Shown: one piece after another, positions 1 to 7,158 of the stretch | Layout of the letters: each line of letters opens with the position of its first letter | Numbering within the stretch: position 1 is the first letter of the stretch | Assembly: GCA_021835265.1 (NCBI GenBank) | Contig: JAKBQK010000424.1 | Coordinates: 1-14,415 of the forward strand | Origin: Thermoplasmata archaeon | Lineage (GTDB): Archaea > Thermoplasmatota > Thermoplasmata > Thermoplasmatales > Thermoplasmataceae | Length of the DNA stretch: 14,415 bases | Direction: 5' to 3' | The notes under the pieces: model-generated | The model's database searches: none | What the model saw: the letters and a program-made list of their open reading frames with translations, nothing else | Told to the model about the DNA's origin: nothing | Translations under genes and position numbers: made by a program

Positions 1-116
1 GTAGTTTAATTTTGATATTTGTAGTTTTTCTTATCAACGGATGCGTTAAATCGACAAATGAAGGGCTGGGAAACTCGTATTATATTTCGGCCAAACTCTT
101 CGTCAAAAAGCGTATC

Positions 117-124
117 TTATATAG
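117..124 (+). promoter_or_regulatory. TATA-like box in the helicase leader
   Basis: An AT-rich TTATATAG stretch resembles an archaeal TATA box. A transcript starting about 25 bases downstream would begin near 145 and would include a GGTGAT ribosome binding site at 161-166, followed by an in-frame ATG at 170. It may serve an N-terminally extended helicase or a short leader ORF. The rest of 1-334 shows no convincing gene, tRNA or repeat to me. Confidence 0.35.
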
Positions 125-275
125 GGAGAGTGACAGGACTCAACTCGTTAAAATGAAAAGGGTGATTTCATGTTTGGATGCCAAGAATCGAATACTAAGC
201 AAATCTTATACATGCAAACCTCATCCACACTTTTAAGGAATCTTGAGATAAAAGGTGATTTGGAAACGGTGACCT

Positions 276-284
276 TTTTTTATA
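276..284 (+). promoter_or_regulatory. TATA-like box upstream of helicase start at 335
   Basis: A TTTTTATAG stretch lies about 50 bases before the preferred helicase start. It would give a transcript with a leader of roughly 30 bases. The element is seen; its promoter role is inferred from spacing only. Confidence 0.3.
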
Positions 285-334
285 GTCAATGGTTTCAGCA
301 AAAGTTTATTCTATTTCAATCATATATTTTGTTA

Positions 335-2914
335 ATGGTAGACTTCACGAATCTTAGGAAGAAGAAAGAAAAGAATTTGTACACAGATCCTAGAGAAATA
401 TTTTTCAGTATACCTAAGAGTGGGTTGAATGATCTATGGACAAGTCAATCTGAAGTACTAGACGAATGGTACAAGAATAGAATTGTTAAGAATACGATTA
501 TAAAGCTTCATACTGGTGGCGGGAAGACTTTAGTTGGACTGATAATAGCTAAATCTATAATGAATGAAACGAATGGACCAGTCTTGTACTTAGTTCCAAC
601 AATACAATTAATGGAACAGGTTTACGAAAAGTCACTACAATATGGTATAGAAGCAGACAAGTTTGATGATGCTTATGATTTCAGCAACGGTTTTCAGAAA
701 AAAGATAGCATCTTAATAGCCACCTATGCACGATTATTCAATGGAAGAAGTAAATTTGGAATACTTGGGGAAAGTCGGAAGATAACCAAAGTTCAAGGGA
801 TTATTGCGGACGACGCACATACAGCATCTTCATCTATAAGAAACCAATTTACAATTGAGATCGGAAACAAGGAAGAGCTCTATAAGGAATTAAGAGGGAC
901 TTTTAGATCTGATTTCGCAGATTTAGGTAAGGTTGGTACATTCGATGCATTAGAAAGTGGGAACGAGTCTGCAATACTAGAGGTCCCATACTGGGCTATC
1001 AAGATCAAAATCGGTCAAGTGAGGAGCAGCATTCAGAGAGCCTACGAGAGAGCCCGCGACGATATTCCTGAAAGTAGACAAGATAGATTGGTTTTTGTTT
1101 GGCCTTTGTTAAGAGACAATTTAAGCAACTGTCACATCCTTTTTTCTAGTAGGGGAGTCACTATAACTCCTATTGGAATCGATATCATGAACTTCCCAAC
1201 ATTTACTGATTCCCCGAAAAGGATCTTCATGTCGGCCACACTAAGAGACCATGCAGATATAGTGAAAACTTTTGGTTTAAGGGTTGACAATAAGAGTTTA
1301 AAAGTAATTGCACCTAAGACAGTAACAGGTATAGGTGAAAAGATGATTCTCATGCCTGAATTAATGCCCAATTTTCTGAAGCAAGATTCTCTTAACCTAA
1401 CTAAGAATTTGATCAGCAAGATAGGAATCCCGTTAAAACAAGTTGTTGTAATTGTACCCTCAAAGCGTATTGCTGATAGAAGATGGAGCAAATTTGGAAC
1501 GATCGTTACTAGCGATGACGTACAAAGAGAACTGGAGAAAAGAGTTAGAGGTAATGCTACGCTGCCATCGGTATTCGTAAATAGATACGATGGCATGGAT
1601 TTGAAGGGTGACTCGTGCAGAATTCTAGTACTTGACGAGTTGCCGAGCGAGATTGGAGACTACGATAGGTATCTATCGACGATGACTTCAGGAGGGGAAA
1701 CCAGATCAGCGATAATTGCTTCCAGAATAGAACAAGGCATAGGTAGATCTAGCCGTGGTTCAGGTGACTATTCTCTGATTTTCCTTATAGGAAAGAGCTT
1801 AACTAGTTGGATTAACGTCGAAAAGAATCGAGACCTTCTAACAATTTCTACAAAAACTCAACTCGAGATAGGAAGGGAAATATCTGACAATCTAAAAAGT
1901 GAAGATGAGTTAGTAGAGACCGGAAGAAAATGCCTTGAACGAAAAAAAGATTGGATAGAATTTCATAATTCAGCACTTATAGAGGCAATACAAGATGCTC
2001 AGCAAGAAGAGATAGAATGGCCAATTCTCCAAGCTGACTTGGAAAGAAAATTTCATGAACTTATAAGAGATGGAGAGTATTCAAAAGCATTCCCCTCGAT
2101 CAAAGACGATCCTCTGTGGAGAGCTAACCTCGACAACTACGCTTTAGGGTGGCTCAAACAGTTAGCTGCAAGGGCAGCCTTCTTCGGAAACGAATTAGAA
2201 CAAGCTAAGATATTGCAAACAGAGGCCTACAAGCTCAATCGCGGACTGATGAGGCCCGCTTCATTAGATTCATACTGGGGGTTAGTTCCTCCTCTAAGTC
2301 AATGCAAGTCTTTATTTGAAAAAATGGCGGAACTGCATACTGCATCTGGAATAATCAACGATTTTGACTCTTTCAGTAGCAACTTAAATATGTCTTCACA
2401 GACAGCAAACCAGTTCGAAGAGGCTATTAAAAAATTAGGTCAATTTCTAGGGTTTGCCGCAGAAAGACCTGACCAAGATTTTCACAAGGGACCAGATGTT
2501 CTTTGGATTTCACAAGAGAAAATCGGATTTGTAATTGAAGTAAAGAATGACAAGGATGTGCAAACTCCATTCAACAAAAAAGATAATGGGCAAATGTTAG
2601 ACTCAATTGAATGGTTTAAACAAAATTATCCTGGATTTAAGCATATACCTCTTGTAATAGGGCATAACAACATCGTAACCGCCAATTCTTCTGTAAGTCC
2701 GAGTTTAAGGTTCATTACCCCAAAAGAACTGGATTCCATAGTTTCTGCGCTTCGAGAGGTCTTAACAAAAATGGTGCAATACTATTCCAGTGGTGATAAA
2801 ACTGCATGTGACGGGTTAGTTCAGAAGTTTCATTTAGATTATGCCGGTTTTATTGATTACTTTACAAGGCCTCCAAATGTGTTCCATGCCTCTTCTTTGT
2901 CCACTACCTCGTAG
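335..2914 (+). CDS. SF2 DEAD/DEAH-type helicase fused to a PD-(D/E)xK nuclease-like domain
   Basis: Predicted ATP-driven nucleic-acid helicase of 859 residues, probably acting on DNA in the cytoplasm. Motif I is HTGGGKT (about 59-65), motif Ia LVPT (86-89) and motif II DDAH (159-162). FMSATL (298-303) and the late RYDGMDL (417-423) and QGIGRSSRG (467-475) resemble XPD/DinG-like helicases. The C-terminal third holds a nuclease-like signature: a helix with E696, then GPD (D721) and IEVK (E735, K737), as expected for a PD-(D/E)xK fold. The ATG at 335 was chosen because MVDF, then TDPREIF, matches how I recall relatives beginning. The frame is open back to an ATG at 170 with a GGTGAT ribosome binding site, so a 914-residue form is possible. 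The last 20 or so residues are encoded opposite a decayed gene, so the natural C-terminus may differ. The helicase call is firm. Nuclease activity and a defence role are inferred. Confidence 0.85.
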   Translation: MVDFTNLRKKKEKNLYTDPREIFFSIPKSGLNDLWTSQSEVLDEWYKNRIVKNTIIKLHTGGGKTLVGLIIAKSIMNETNGPVLYLVPTIQLMEQVYEKSLQYGIEADKFDDAYDFSNGFQKKDSILIATYARLFNGRSKFGILGESRKITKVQGIIADDAHTASSSIRNQFTIEIGNKEELYKELRGTFRSDFADLGKVGTFDALESGNESAILEVPYWAIKIKIGQVRSSIQRAYERARDDIPESRQDRLVFVWPLLRDNLSNCHILFSSRGVTITPIGIDIMNFPTFTDSPKRIFMSATLRDHADIVKTFGLRVDNKSLKVIAPKTVTGIGEKMILMPELMPNFLKQDSLNLTKNLISKIGIPLKQVVVIVPSKRIADRRWSKFGTIVTSDDVQRELEKRVRGNATLPSVFVNRYDGMDLKGDSCRILVLDELPSEIGDYDRYLSTMTSGGETRSAIIASRIEQGIGRSSRGSGDYSLIFLIGKSLTSWINVEKNRDLLTISTKTQLEIGREISDNLKSEDELVETGRKCLERKKDWIEFHNSALIEAIQDAQQEEIEWPILQADLERKFHELIRDGEYSKAFPSIKDDPLWRANLDNYALGWLKQLAARAAFFGNELEQAKILQTEAYKLNRGLMRPASLDSYWGLVPPLSQCKSLFEKMAELHTASGIINDFDSFSSNLNMSSQTANQFEEAIKKLGQFLGFAAERPDQDFHKGPDVLWISQEKIGFVIEVKNDKDVQTPFNKKDNGQMLDSIEWFKQNYPGFKHIPLVIGHNNIVTANSSVSPSLRFITPKELDSIVSALREVLTKMVQYYSSGDKTACDGLVQKFHLDYAGFIDYFTRPPNVFHASSLSTTS

Positions 2915-3197
2915 TTTTCCTTTACCGTTCCATAATCCTCCATCTCTTTTATATTTACTATACGCCTATGAACATCCATTCCTTTCAACACATACACAAC
3001 CCTCCAAGTGGTTGCGAGGGTCTGAAGTCGAAGAAGCCTCGACATCCTCCTATTCAACCTTGTCACAGGGTACTGTTTCGAGGCGAAGGATAGCCAGTCT
3101 AACACTTGACCTCTTAGGTCAAAGCAATTTACGACTATCTCTCCGACTCTCTCACGCTGATATATTCATACCAGTGCGGCCAGAAATCTTTTTTCAT
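2857..3197 (-). pseudogene. Decayed small gene with a GA-repeat frameshift
   Basis: I do not recognise the family. Read on the minus strand, it starts with an ATG at 3197, just after the PanB-like gene, and runs MKKDFWPHWYEYISVR before hitting a stop. A second frame then opens with VGEIVVNCFDLRGQVLDWLS and continues, rich in Arg, Leu and Trp, to a stop at 2857. Removing one GA unit from the GAGAGAG tract joins both frames into about 112 residues without a stop. The 3' end overlaps the helicase end by 58 bases, tail to tail. It could be a broken last gene of the catabolic operon, a mobile-element remnant or a sequencing error. This fills most of the gap between 2914 and 3219. Confidence 0.45.
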
Positions 3198-3218
3198 GAT
3201 GTCTAACACGCTAATTTT

Positions 3219-4121
3219 TCATTTGTGTGGCTCTTGAATTATGTGTTTCTTTCCATTCATTTCCTTTACTAGCTTGTCGTATTCTTCATCTGCCATCGTG
3301 AAATAGTTGGCACTTTCAGGGAATGTGTGATTACTTACTTCCTGCACATATTCCTTTACTCCATTAACGATCACTTCCCCGGCATTTCCGAACACCTTGG
3401 CCATGCGCGGTTTGAATTTTGGATAAAGTCCGAACATATCGTGGAAGATCAGGAGCTGTCCATGCGCGTAAGGGCCGGATCCCAAACTCATGATTATGGA
3501 ATTTTTAGCACGTTCTGTTATCAGTTTGCAGACACGATCTGGAACCATCTCCAGCAGAATCATGAAAGCACCAGCTTCCTCCAGAGCCGATGCGCTTTCT
3601 ATAATGCGCTCAGCCTGTTCTGCCCCCTTACCTTGCAATCGGAAACCACCCAGAGCGCTGGCACTTTGAGGTGTCAGTCCAAGATGCCCAATGGTGGGGA
3701 TCCCCGATTTGACTATTGCAGAGACTCGATCAAACATCTCTACGCCACCCTCAAGCTTTATAGCATCGCAGCCAGTTTCGGCCATGAAACGACCTGCATT
3801 GCGTATTGCGGTTTCTACGCTTGGTTGGTAACTCATGTAAGGCATGTCCCCTACTATGAACGTATTTGGAGCACCGCGTCTTACTGCTGCCGTGTGCCTG
3901 ATCATGTCGTCCATGGTTACAGGCAATGTACCATTGTATCCTAACATAGTCATTCCGAGGCTGTCACCCACTAGGATCATGTCAATTCCAGCCTGTTCCT
4001 CCAAAAAGGCTGTTGAAAAATCATAGCCAGTAATCCAAGTAATTGGCTTTCCTTCACTAACTTTCTTGAACAAGTCCGGCAGAGCTAGTTTTTTTCGCTC
4101 TTTTTGTTTTTCATCTGTCAT
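3219..4121 (-). CDS. panB: PanB-family ketopantoate hydroxymethyltransferase or related aldolase
   Basis: PanB adds a hydroxymethyl group from methylene-tetrahydrofolate to 2-oxoisovalerate in pantothenate synthesis. The 300-residue protein keeps the family's metal and catalytic positions: D53-S54 in VGDSLGM, D92, K122 and E124 in IKLEGG, H146 in GHLGLTPQS, and E191 in LLEMVP. The usual GIGAG..CDGQ segment is changed to LGSGPYAHGQ (213-222). A PRMAKVF stretch (238-244) and an extended C-terminal tail recall a PanB paralogue group more than standard PanB, which is about 265 residues. It is last in the operon, 16 bases after the dehydratase, with a GGGAGAT ribosome binding site at 4128-4134. 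That context suggests a catabolic class II aldolase as an alternative. Family membership is secure; the substrate is not. Confidence 0.85.
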   Translation of the reverse strand: MTDEKQKERKKLALPDLFKKVSEGKPITWITGYDFSTAFLEEQAGIDMILVGDSLGMTMLGYNGTLPVTMDDMIRHTAAVRRGAPNTFIVGDMPYMSYQPSVETAIRNAGRFMAETGCDAIKLEGGVEMFDRVSAIVKSGIPTIGHLGLTPQSASALGGFRLQGKGAEQAERIIESASALEEAGAFMILLEMVPDRVCKLITERAKNSIIMSLGSGPYAHGQLLIFHDMFGLYPKFKPRMAKVFGNAGEVIVNGVKEYVQEVSNHTFPESANYFTMADEEYDKLVKEMNGKKHIIQEPHK

Positions 4122-4137
4122 TTACACATCTCCCTTT

Positions 4138-4989
4138 TCATAATTTGTCTACATTGGTGACAAGGGTTCCAATCCCTTCAATTGTAATCTCAACAATATC
4201 GCCTTTCTTTAGACCTTGATCTTTTCCTGGTATTATAGAGGTTCCCGTTGTGAGTAAAGATCCATCTGGAACGCTGTTATCTAAGAGAAGATAGTGAATT
4301 TGTTTGTCTATTTTTGTTTTCATGTTAGCTGTCGATGTTGTACCGTCAAAGAAAATCTTACCATTGCGCAATATCCGCATTCTTATCTCCTTCGAGTAAG
4401 GGTTTCCGAATTCATCAGGGGTAATCAATAACGGACCAAAGGCAGAAGACCCATCATAAATCTTTGACTCTGTCAGATATAATGGATTCTGCGCTTCTAG
4501 GTCCCTTGCTGAAACGTCATCGAATACCGTATAAGCTAGAATGCTTCCAGTGTGATCGATAACAACTGCTAGCTCAGGCTCGGGTAACGTCCATTCCGAG
4601 TCTCTACGCACTCTTATGGTTCCATAGTGCCCTACTGCACTACGTGATGTCCCTTTAAAGAATATCTCAGGCCTTTCAGCATCATATACAGTCTCGTATA
4701 TTGATTTGTCTCTTATCCGTGCAACATCTGGATCGGTGTATCTCTGTCTCGATATGAAGTACGATATTCCAGATCCCCACATTTCAGGAGGATCATATGG
4801 CAAAACCACCTTTTCATCTGATTCCTTTTTGAAAAGGACGTCCAGATTAATTTTCACTTCTTCGAGTATTCTCTCCTGCCTTCTCCCATTAAGTAGAAAA
4901 TCTAGGGCATCGGTTATCAGATAAACTTTGCCTTTATCTGTTGCATACGTTTTCCTCATACCGAATTTCTCTGTTCTAAAAATCCTCAT
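4138..4989 (-). CDS. kdaD: 2-keto-3-deoxy-D-arabinonate dehydratase (FAH-like fold)
   Basis: Converts 2-keto-3-deoxy-pentonate to 2,5-dioxopentanoate in oxidative pentose degradation. The 283-residue protein belongs to the fumarylacetoacetate hydrolase superfamily and closely follows, from memory, the Sulfolobus enzyme. Shared stretches include DPPEMWGSGISY (66-77), RPEIFFK (106-112), DSEWTLPEPELAVV (130-143), DDVSARDLEAQNPLY (157-171) and LTTGTSI (246-252). The expected metal and active-site residues are present as E137, E139, D158 and K176, with the same mutual spacing as in the Sulfolobus protein. The start lies one base after the aldehyde dehydrogenase stop, with a GGGTGG-like ribosome binding site inside the preceding gene, so translation is probably coupled. 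Its product is the substrate of the upstream neighbour. Whether the natural sugar is D-arabinose, D-xylose or L-arabinose cannot be read from the sequence. Confidence 0.9.
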   Translation of the reverse strand: MRIFRTEKFGMRKTYATDKGKVYLITDALDFLLNGRRQERILEEVKINLDVLFKKESDEKVVLPYDPPEMWGSGISYFISRQRYTDPDVARIRDKSIYETVYDAERPEIFFKGTSRSAVGHYGTIRVRRDSEWTLPEPELAVVIDHTGSILAYTVFDDVSARDLEAQNPLYLTESKIYDGSSAFGPLLITPDEFGNPYSKEIRMRILRNGKIFFDGTTSTANMKTKIDKQIHYLLLDNSVPDGSLLTTGTSIIPGKDQGLKKGDIVEITIEGIGTLVTNVDKL

Positions 4990-4990
4990 T

Positions 4991-6439
4991 TTACCACCCT
5001 TCGTATACGGTCTTTTCTGTAGAATAAAACTCTAAGGCGGACTCGCCCATCTCCTTCCATGTATTGGCACCAGATGATTTCAGTGTTCCAAACGGAGCTT
5101 GCAGTTCGAGACCTACAGTCGGTTTGTTAACCTTTATTACACCTGTCCTTACCTCATATATGAATCTATTTATGGCAGTACTATTAGTTGCGAATATAGC
5201 GGATGTATGGCCGTAATCTACTGAATTGACTAAGTTTATAGCCTGATCTAGGTTATCAGCAACTGTTATAGAAAGAACTGGACCAAAAATCTCTTCCTTA
5301 AATATTTTCATATCCGAGGCTACAGAATCAAATATTGTTGGTTGCAGGAAGAGCTTCGATCCCTTATTCTTGATGAGTGAACCTCCTGCAATTAATTTTG
5401 CCCCTTCTTCCTTTCCCGATTGGATGTAATCAAGATCAGTCTTAAGCTGCTGTTCATCAACTACGGGGCCTATGTTTGTCTCTTTTTCAAGACCGTTTCC
5501 GACTATCCATGTCTTTACAGCACTAAGAAGACCATCTCTAACCCTGTTGTAAACATTCTTATGAACGATAAGTCTGCTTGTAGCAGTACAGGATTGCCCA
5601 GTCAACCCGAAAGCGCCCCTTAGAGTGAAGTTAACCGCGAGACTAAGATCAGCGCTTTCATCCACGTAAACTGCGTTCTTTCCTCCCAGTTCAAGCTGTA
5701 CTCTTGTAAATCTGTTCTTTTCACCTACACCTTTGTATATGCCATTACCCACTGAAACTGAACCGGTAAATGAAACAGCACTTATATTCTCACTCCTAAT
5801 GATTGCATCACCAACCTTACTTCCAGGTCCCACGACGAGAGACATAACATTTTCCGGTAATCCAGCTCTTACAAGTGTATCCAGAAATGCAGCTGCCAAT
5901 ATTGGTGTCTTAGAAGCAGGTTTCATGACCGCAGTGTTGCCCATAGCGAGAGCTGGCGCTGCTTTCCATACCGGTATTGACAATGGGAAATTCCAAGGAG
6001 AAATCAAACCCACGGTGCCCATTGGTACTCTGACAGTAAATATTCGGGTATTTTGGTCCGAAGAAGGTAAAACAATCCCCCCATACTTAAATGATAACAT
6101 TCCATAAAATTTTAAAAGTTCGATGCTCCTTGTTACTTCAGAAAGGCTGTCATTGTAAGTCTTTCCTTCCTCTTCCGTCATTAATGTCGCTAAAAATTCC
6201 TTCTCACGTTCGGCTATTTCTCCAGCCCGATATATTATCCTTCCTCTCGCTGGAGGTGTCATAGATGACCACGTCGAATATGCAATAACGGCTTTCTCTA
6301 TAGTTTCTGTTGCATCTTCGGCCGTCATATTTCTTACTTTAGCCAGAGGTTTCCCAGTTGCAGGATTAATATCGTTACCCACTTCCCCAGACCCTTCTAT
6401 ATATTTTTTTGATAGACGAGCATATTTATCATTTTCCAT
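4991..6439 (-). CDS. Aldehyde dehydrogenase, likely 2,5-dioxopentanoate (2-ketoglutarate semialdehyde) dehydrogenase
   Basis: NAD(P)-dependent oxidation of an aldehyde to an acid. Beside the dehydratase gene the likely substrate is 2,5-dioxopentanoate, giving 2-oxoglutarate for the citric acid cycle. The 482 residues are full length for the superfamily. Visible landmarks are SPWNFPL with N150, the cofactor-binding K173 in MKPA, FTGS (224-227), general base E250 in LELGGKN, nucleophile C284 in GQSCTATSR, and EEIFGP (382-387). The start is supported by a GGGGTGA ribosome binding site at 6446-6452, six bases upstream in the 24-base gap after the cyclase gene. It is third in the operon. Succinate semialdehyde or another short aldehyde is possible, since sequence alone rarely fixes substrate in this family. 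Confidence 0.9.
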   Translation of the reverse strand: MENDKYARLSKKYIEGSGEVGNDINPATGKPLAKVRNMTAEDATETIEKAVIAYSTWSSMTPPARGRIIYRAGEIAEREKEFLATLMTEEEGKTYNDSLSEVTRSIELLKFYGMLSFKYGGIVLPSSDQNTRIFTVRVPMGTVGLISPWNFPLSIPVWKAAPALAMGNTAVMKPASKTPILAAAFLDTLVRAGLPENVMSLVVGPGSKVGDAIIRSENISAVSFTGSVSVGNGIYKGVGEKNRFTRVQLELGGKNAVYVDESADLSLAVNFTLRGAFGLTGQSCTATSRLIVHKNVYNRVRDGLLSAVKTWIVGNGLEKETNIGPVVDEQQLKTDLDYIQSGKEEGAKLIAGGSLIKNKGSKLFLQPTIFDSVASDMKIFKEEIFGPVLSITVADNLDQAINLVNSVDYGHTSAIFATNSTAINRFIYEVRTGVIKVNKPTVGLELQAPFGTLKSSGANTWKEMGESALEFYSTEKTVYEGW

Positions 6440-6463
6440 TATTCTTCACCCCAATTTCGATTT

Positions 6464-7144
6464 TTACTTCAAGTAGCAAATCACCCTGGCCGGCGAGCCG
6501 TCGACATTTTTTAACTTTAACGGAAGCGCTATGATTTGAACATGGTGAGATAGTACTTCGCTTGGAATCTTCAAGTACTCGATTTGATATATTTTGTGGG
6601 ATGGAAGGAGTTCGTGCAGTGGCCATGCTATTTCATTGTTGCGGAAAGGGTTTTCACGACCCCTTATTTCGTAGTCTTGGGGGAAATCATATCCAACGGC
6701 TTTGAGCTTCTTTGAGACCATCCATTCCGCCGCTTTGTAAGAGACATATGGTGCAGATTCCCAAAATTCCTCGGTATTAAAATCTACCTTGGAATCCCAC
6801 TGCGTAGATAAAATGAGAATTTCTCCGGCTTTTATTTCTCCTTCAAACTTTTTCAAGTCTCCAACCGTTATTTCTTGGTTTCTTTCTTTATACGATAGGT
6901 CCGCAACGTACCCTTCTCCGACGAATCCCTCTAAAGGCATTGCATCTATGGACTGAGCATCTGGAATGGTATGCCTAAATGCATCTATGTGTGTAAAGCA
7001 GTGAGAGGTTAGAGCTAAATGTGATGTTGTAAATTTTCTATTTGTCAGTTCTTCTATAGAAGTTTCCAGTTTAATGCGCCATCTGAAATGTTCAGGGTCT
7101 ATGGTTCTGCTGAGGTCGTACACTTCTTTTTTTATGTTTGGCAT
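6464..7144 (-). CDS. Cyclase-family (kynurenine-formamidase-like) metal-dependent hydrolase
   Basis: A 226-residue protein with the opening YDLSRTI (9-15) and the metal-binding pattern of the cyclase family, normally HxGTHxDxPxH. Here it reads H48-C-F-T51-H52-I-D54-A-F-R-H58, so all four metal ligands are kept while Gly and Pro are replaced by Phe. Later H177 in PLHELL and E189 fit the family's C-terminal ligand region. Members hydrolyse amides or lactones. Placed between a transporter and pentonate-degrading enzymes, a sugar-lactone hydrolase is a reasonable guess but unproven. It starts 14 bases after the transporter stop, with an AGAGG ribosome binding site overlapping that stop. Confidence 0.8.
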   Translation of the reverse strand: MPNIKKEVYDLSRTIDPEHFRWRIKLETSIEELTNRKFTTSHLALTSHCFTHIDAFRHTIPDAQSIDAMPLEGFVGEGYVADLSYKERNQEITVGDLKKFEGEIKAGEILILSTQWDSKVDFNTEEFWESAPYVSYKAAEWMVSKKLKAVGYDFPQDYEIRGRENPFRNNEIAWPLHELLPSHKIYQIEYLKIPSEVLSHHVQIIALPLKLKNVDGSPARVICYLK

Positions 7145-7158
7145 TTTATTTCCAGCCT

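Noticed and set aside
12..236. 74-codon ORF at the left edge
   Set aside because: Unconvincing protein sequence, crosses the promoter-like box and overlaps the alternative helicase start; no motif.
1132..1596. 154-codon antisense ORF inside the helicase gene
   Set aside because: Shadow of a well-supported coding region; no motif or ribosome binding site.
3106..3122. Perfect inverted repeat TTGACCT-CTT-AGGTCAA, first considered as an operator or insertion-element end
   Set aside because: Lies inside the decayed reading frame, has a three-base loop and no second copy that I could find; probably chance.
2841..3206. 121-codon plus-strand ORF after the helicase
   Set aside because: Low-complexity Pro/Leu/Ser translation; the opposite strand looks more protein-like across the same bases.
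3327..3944. 205-codon ORF opposite the PanB-like gene
   Set aside because: The minus-strand product has clear catalytic motifs, so this frame is a shadow.
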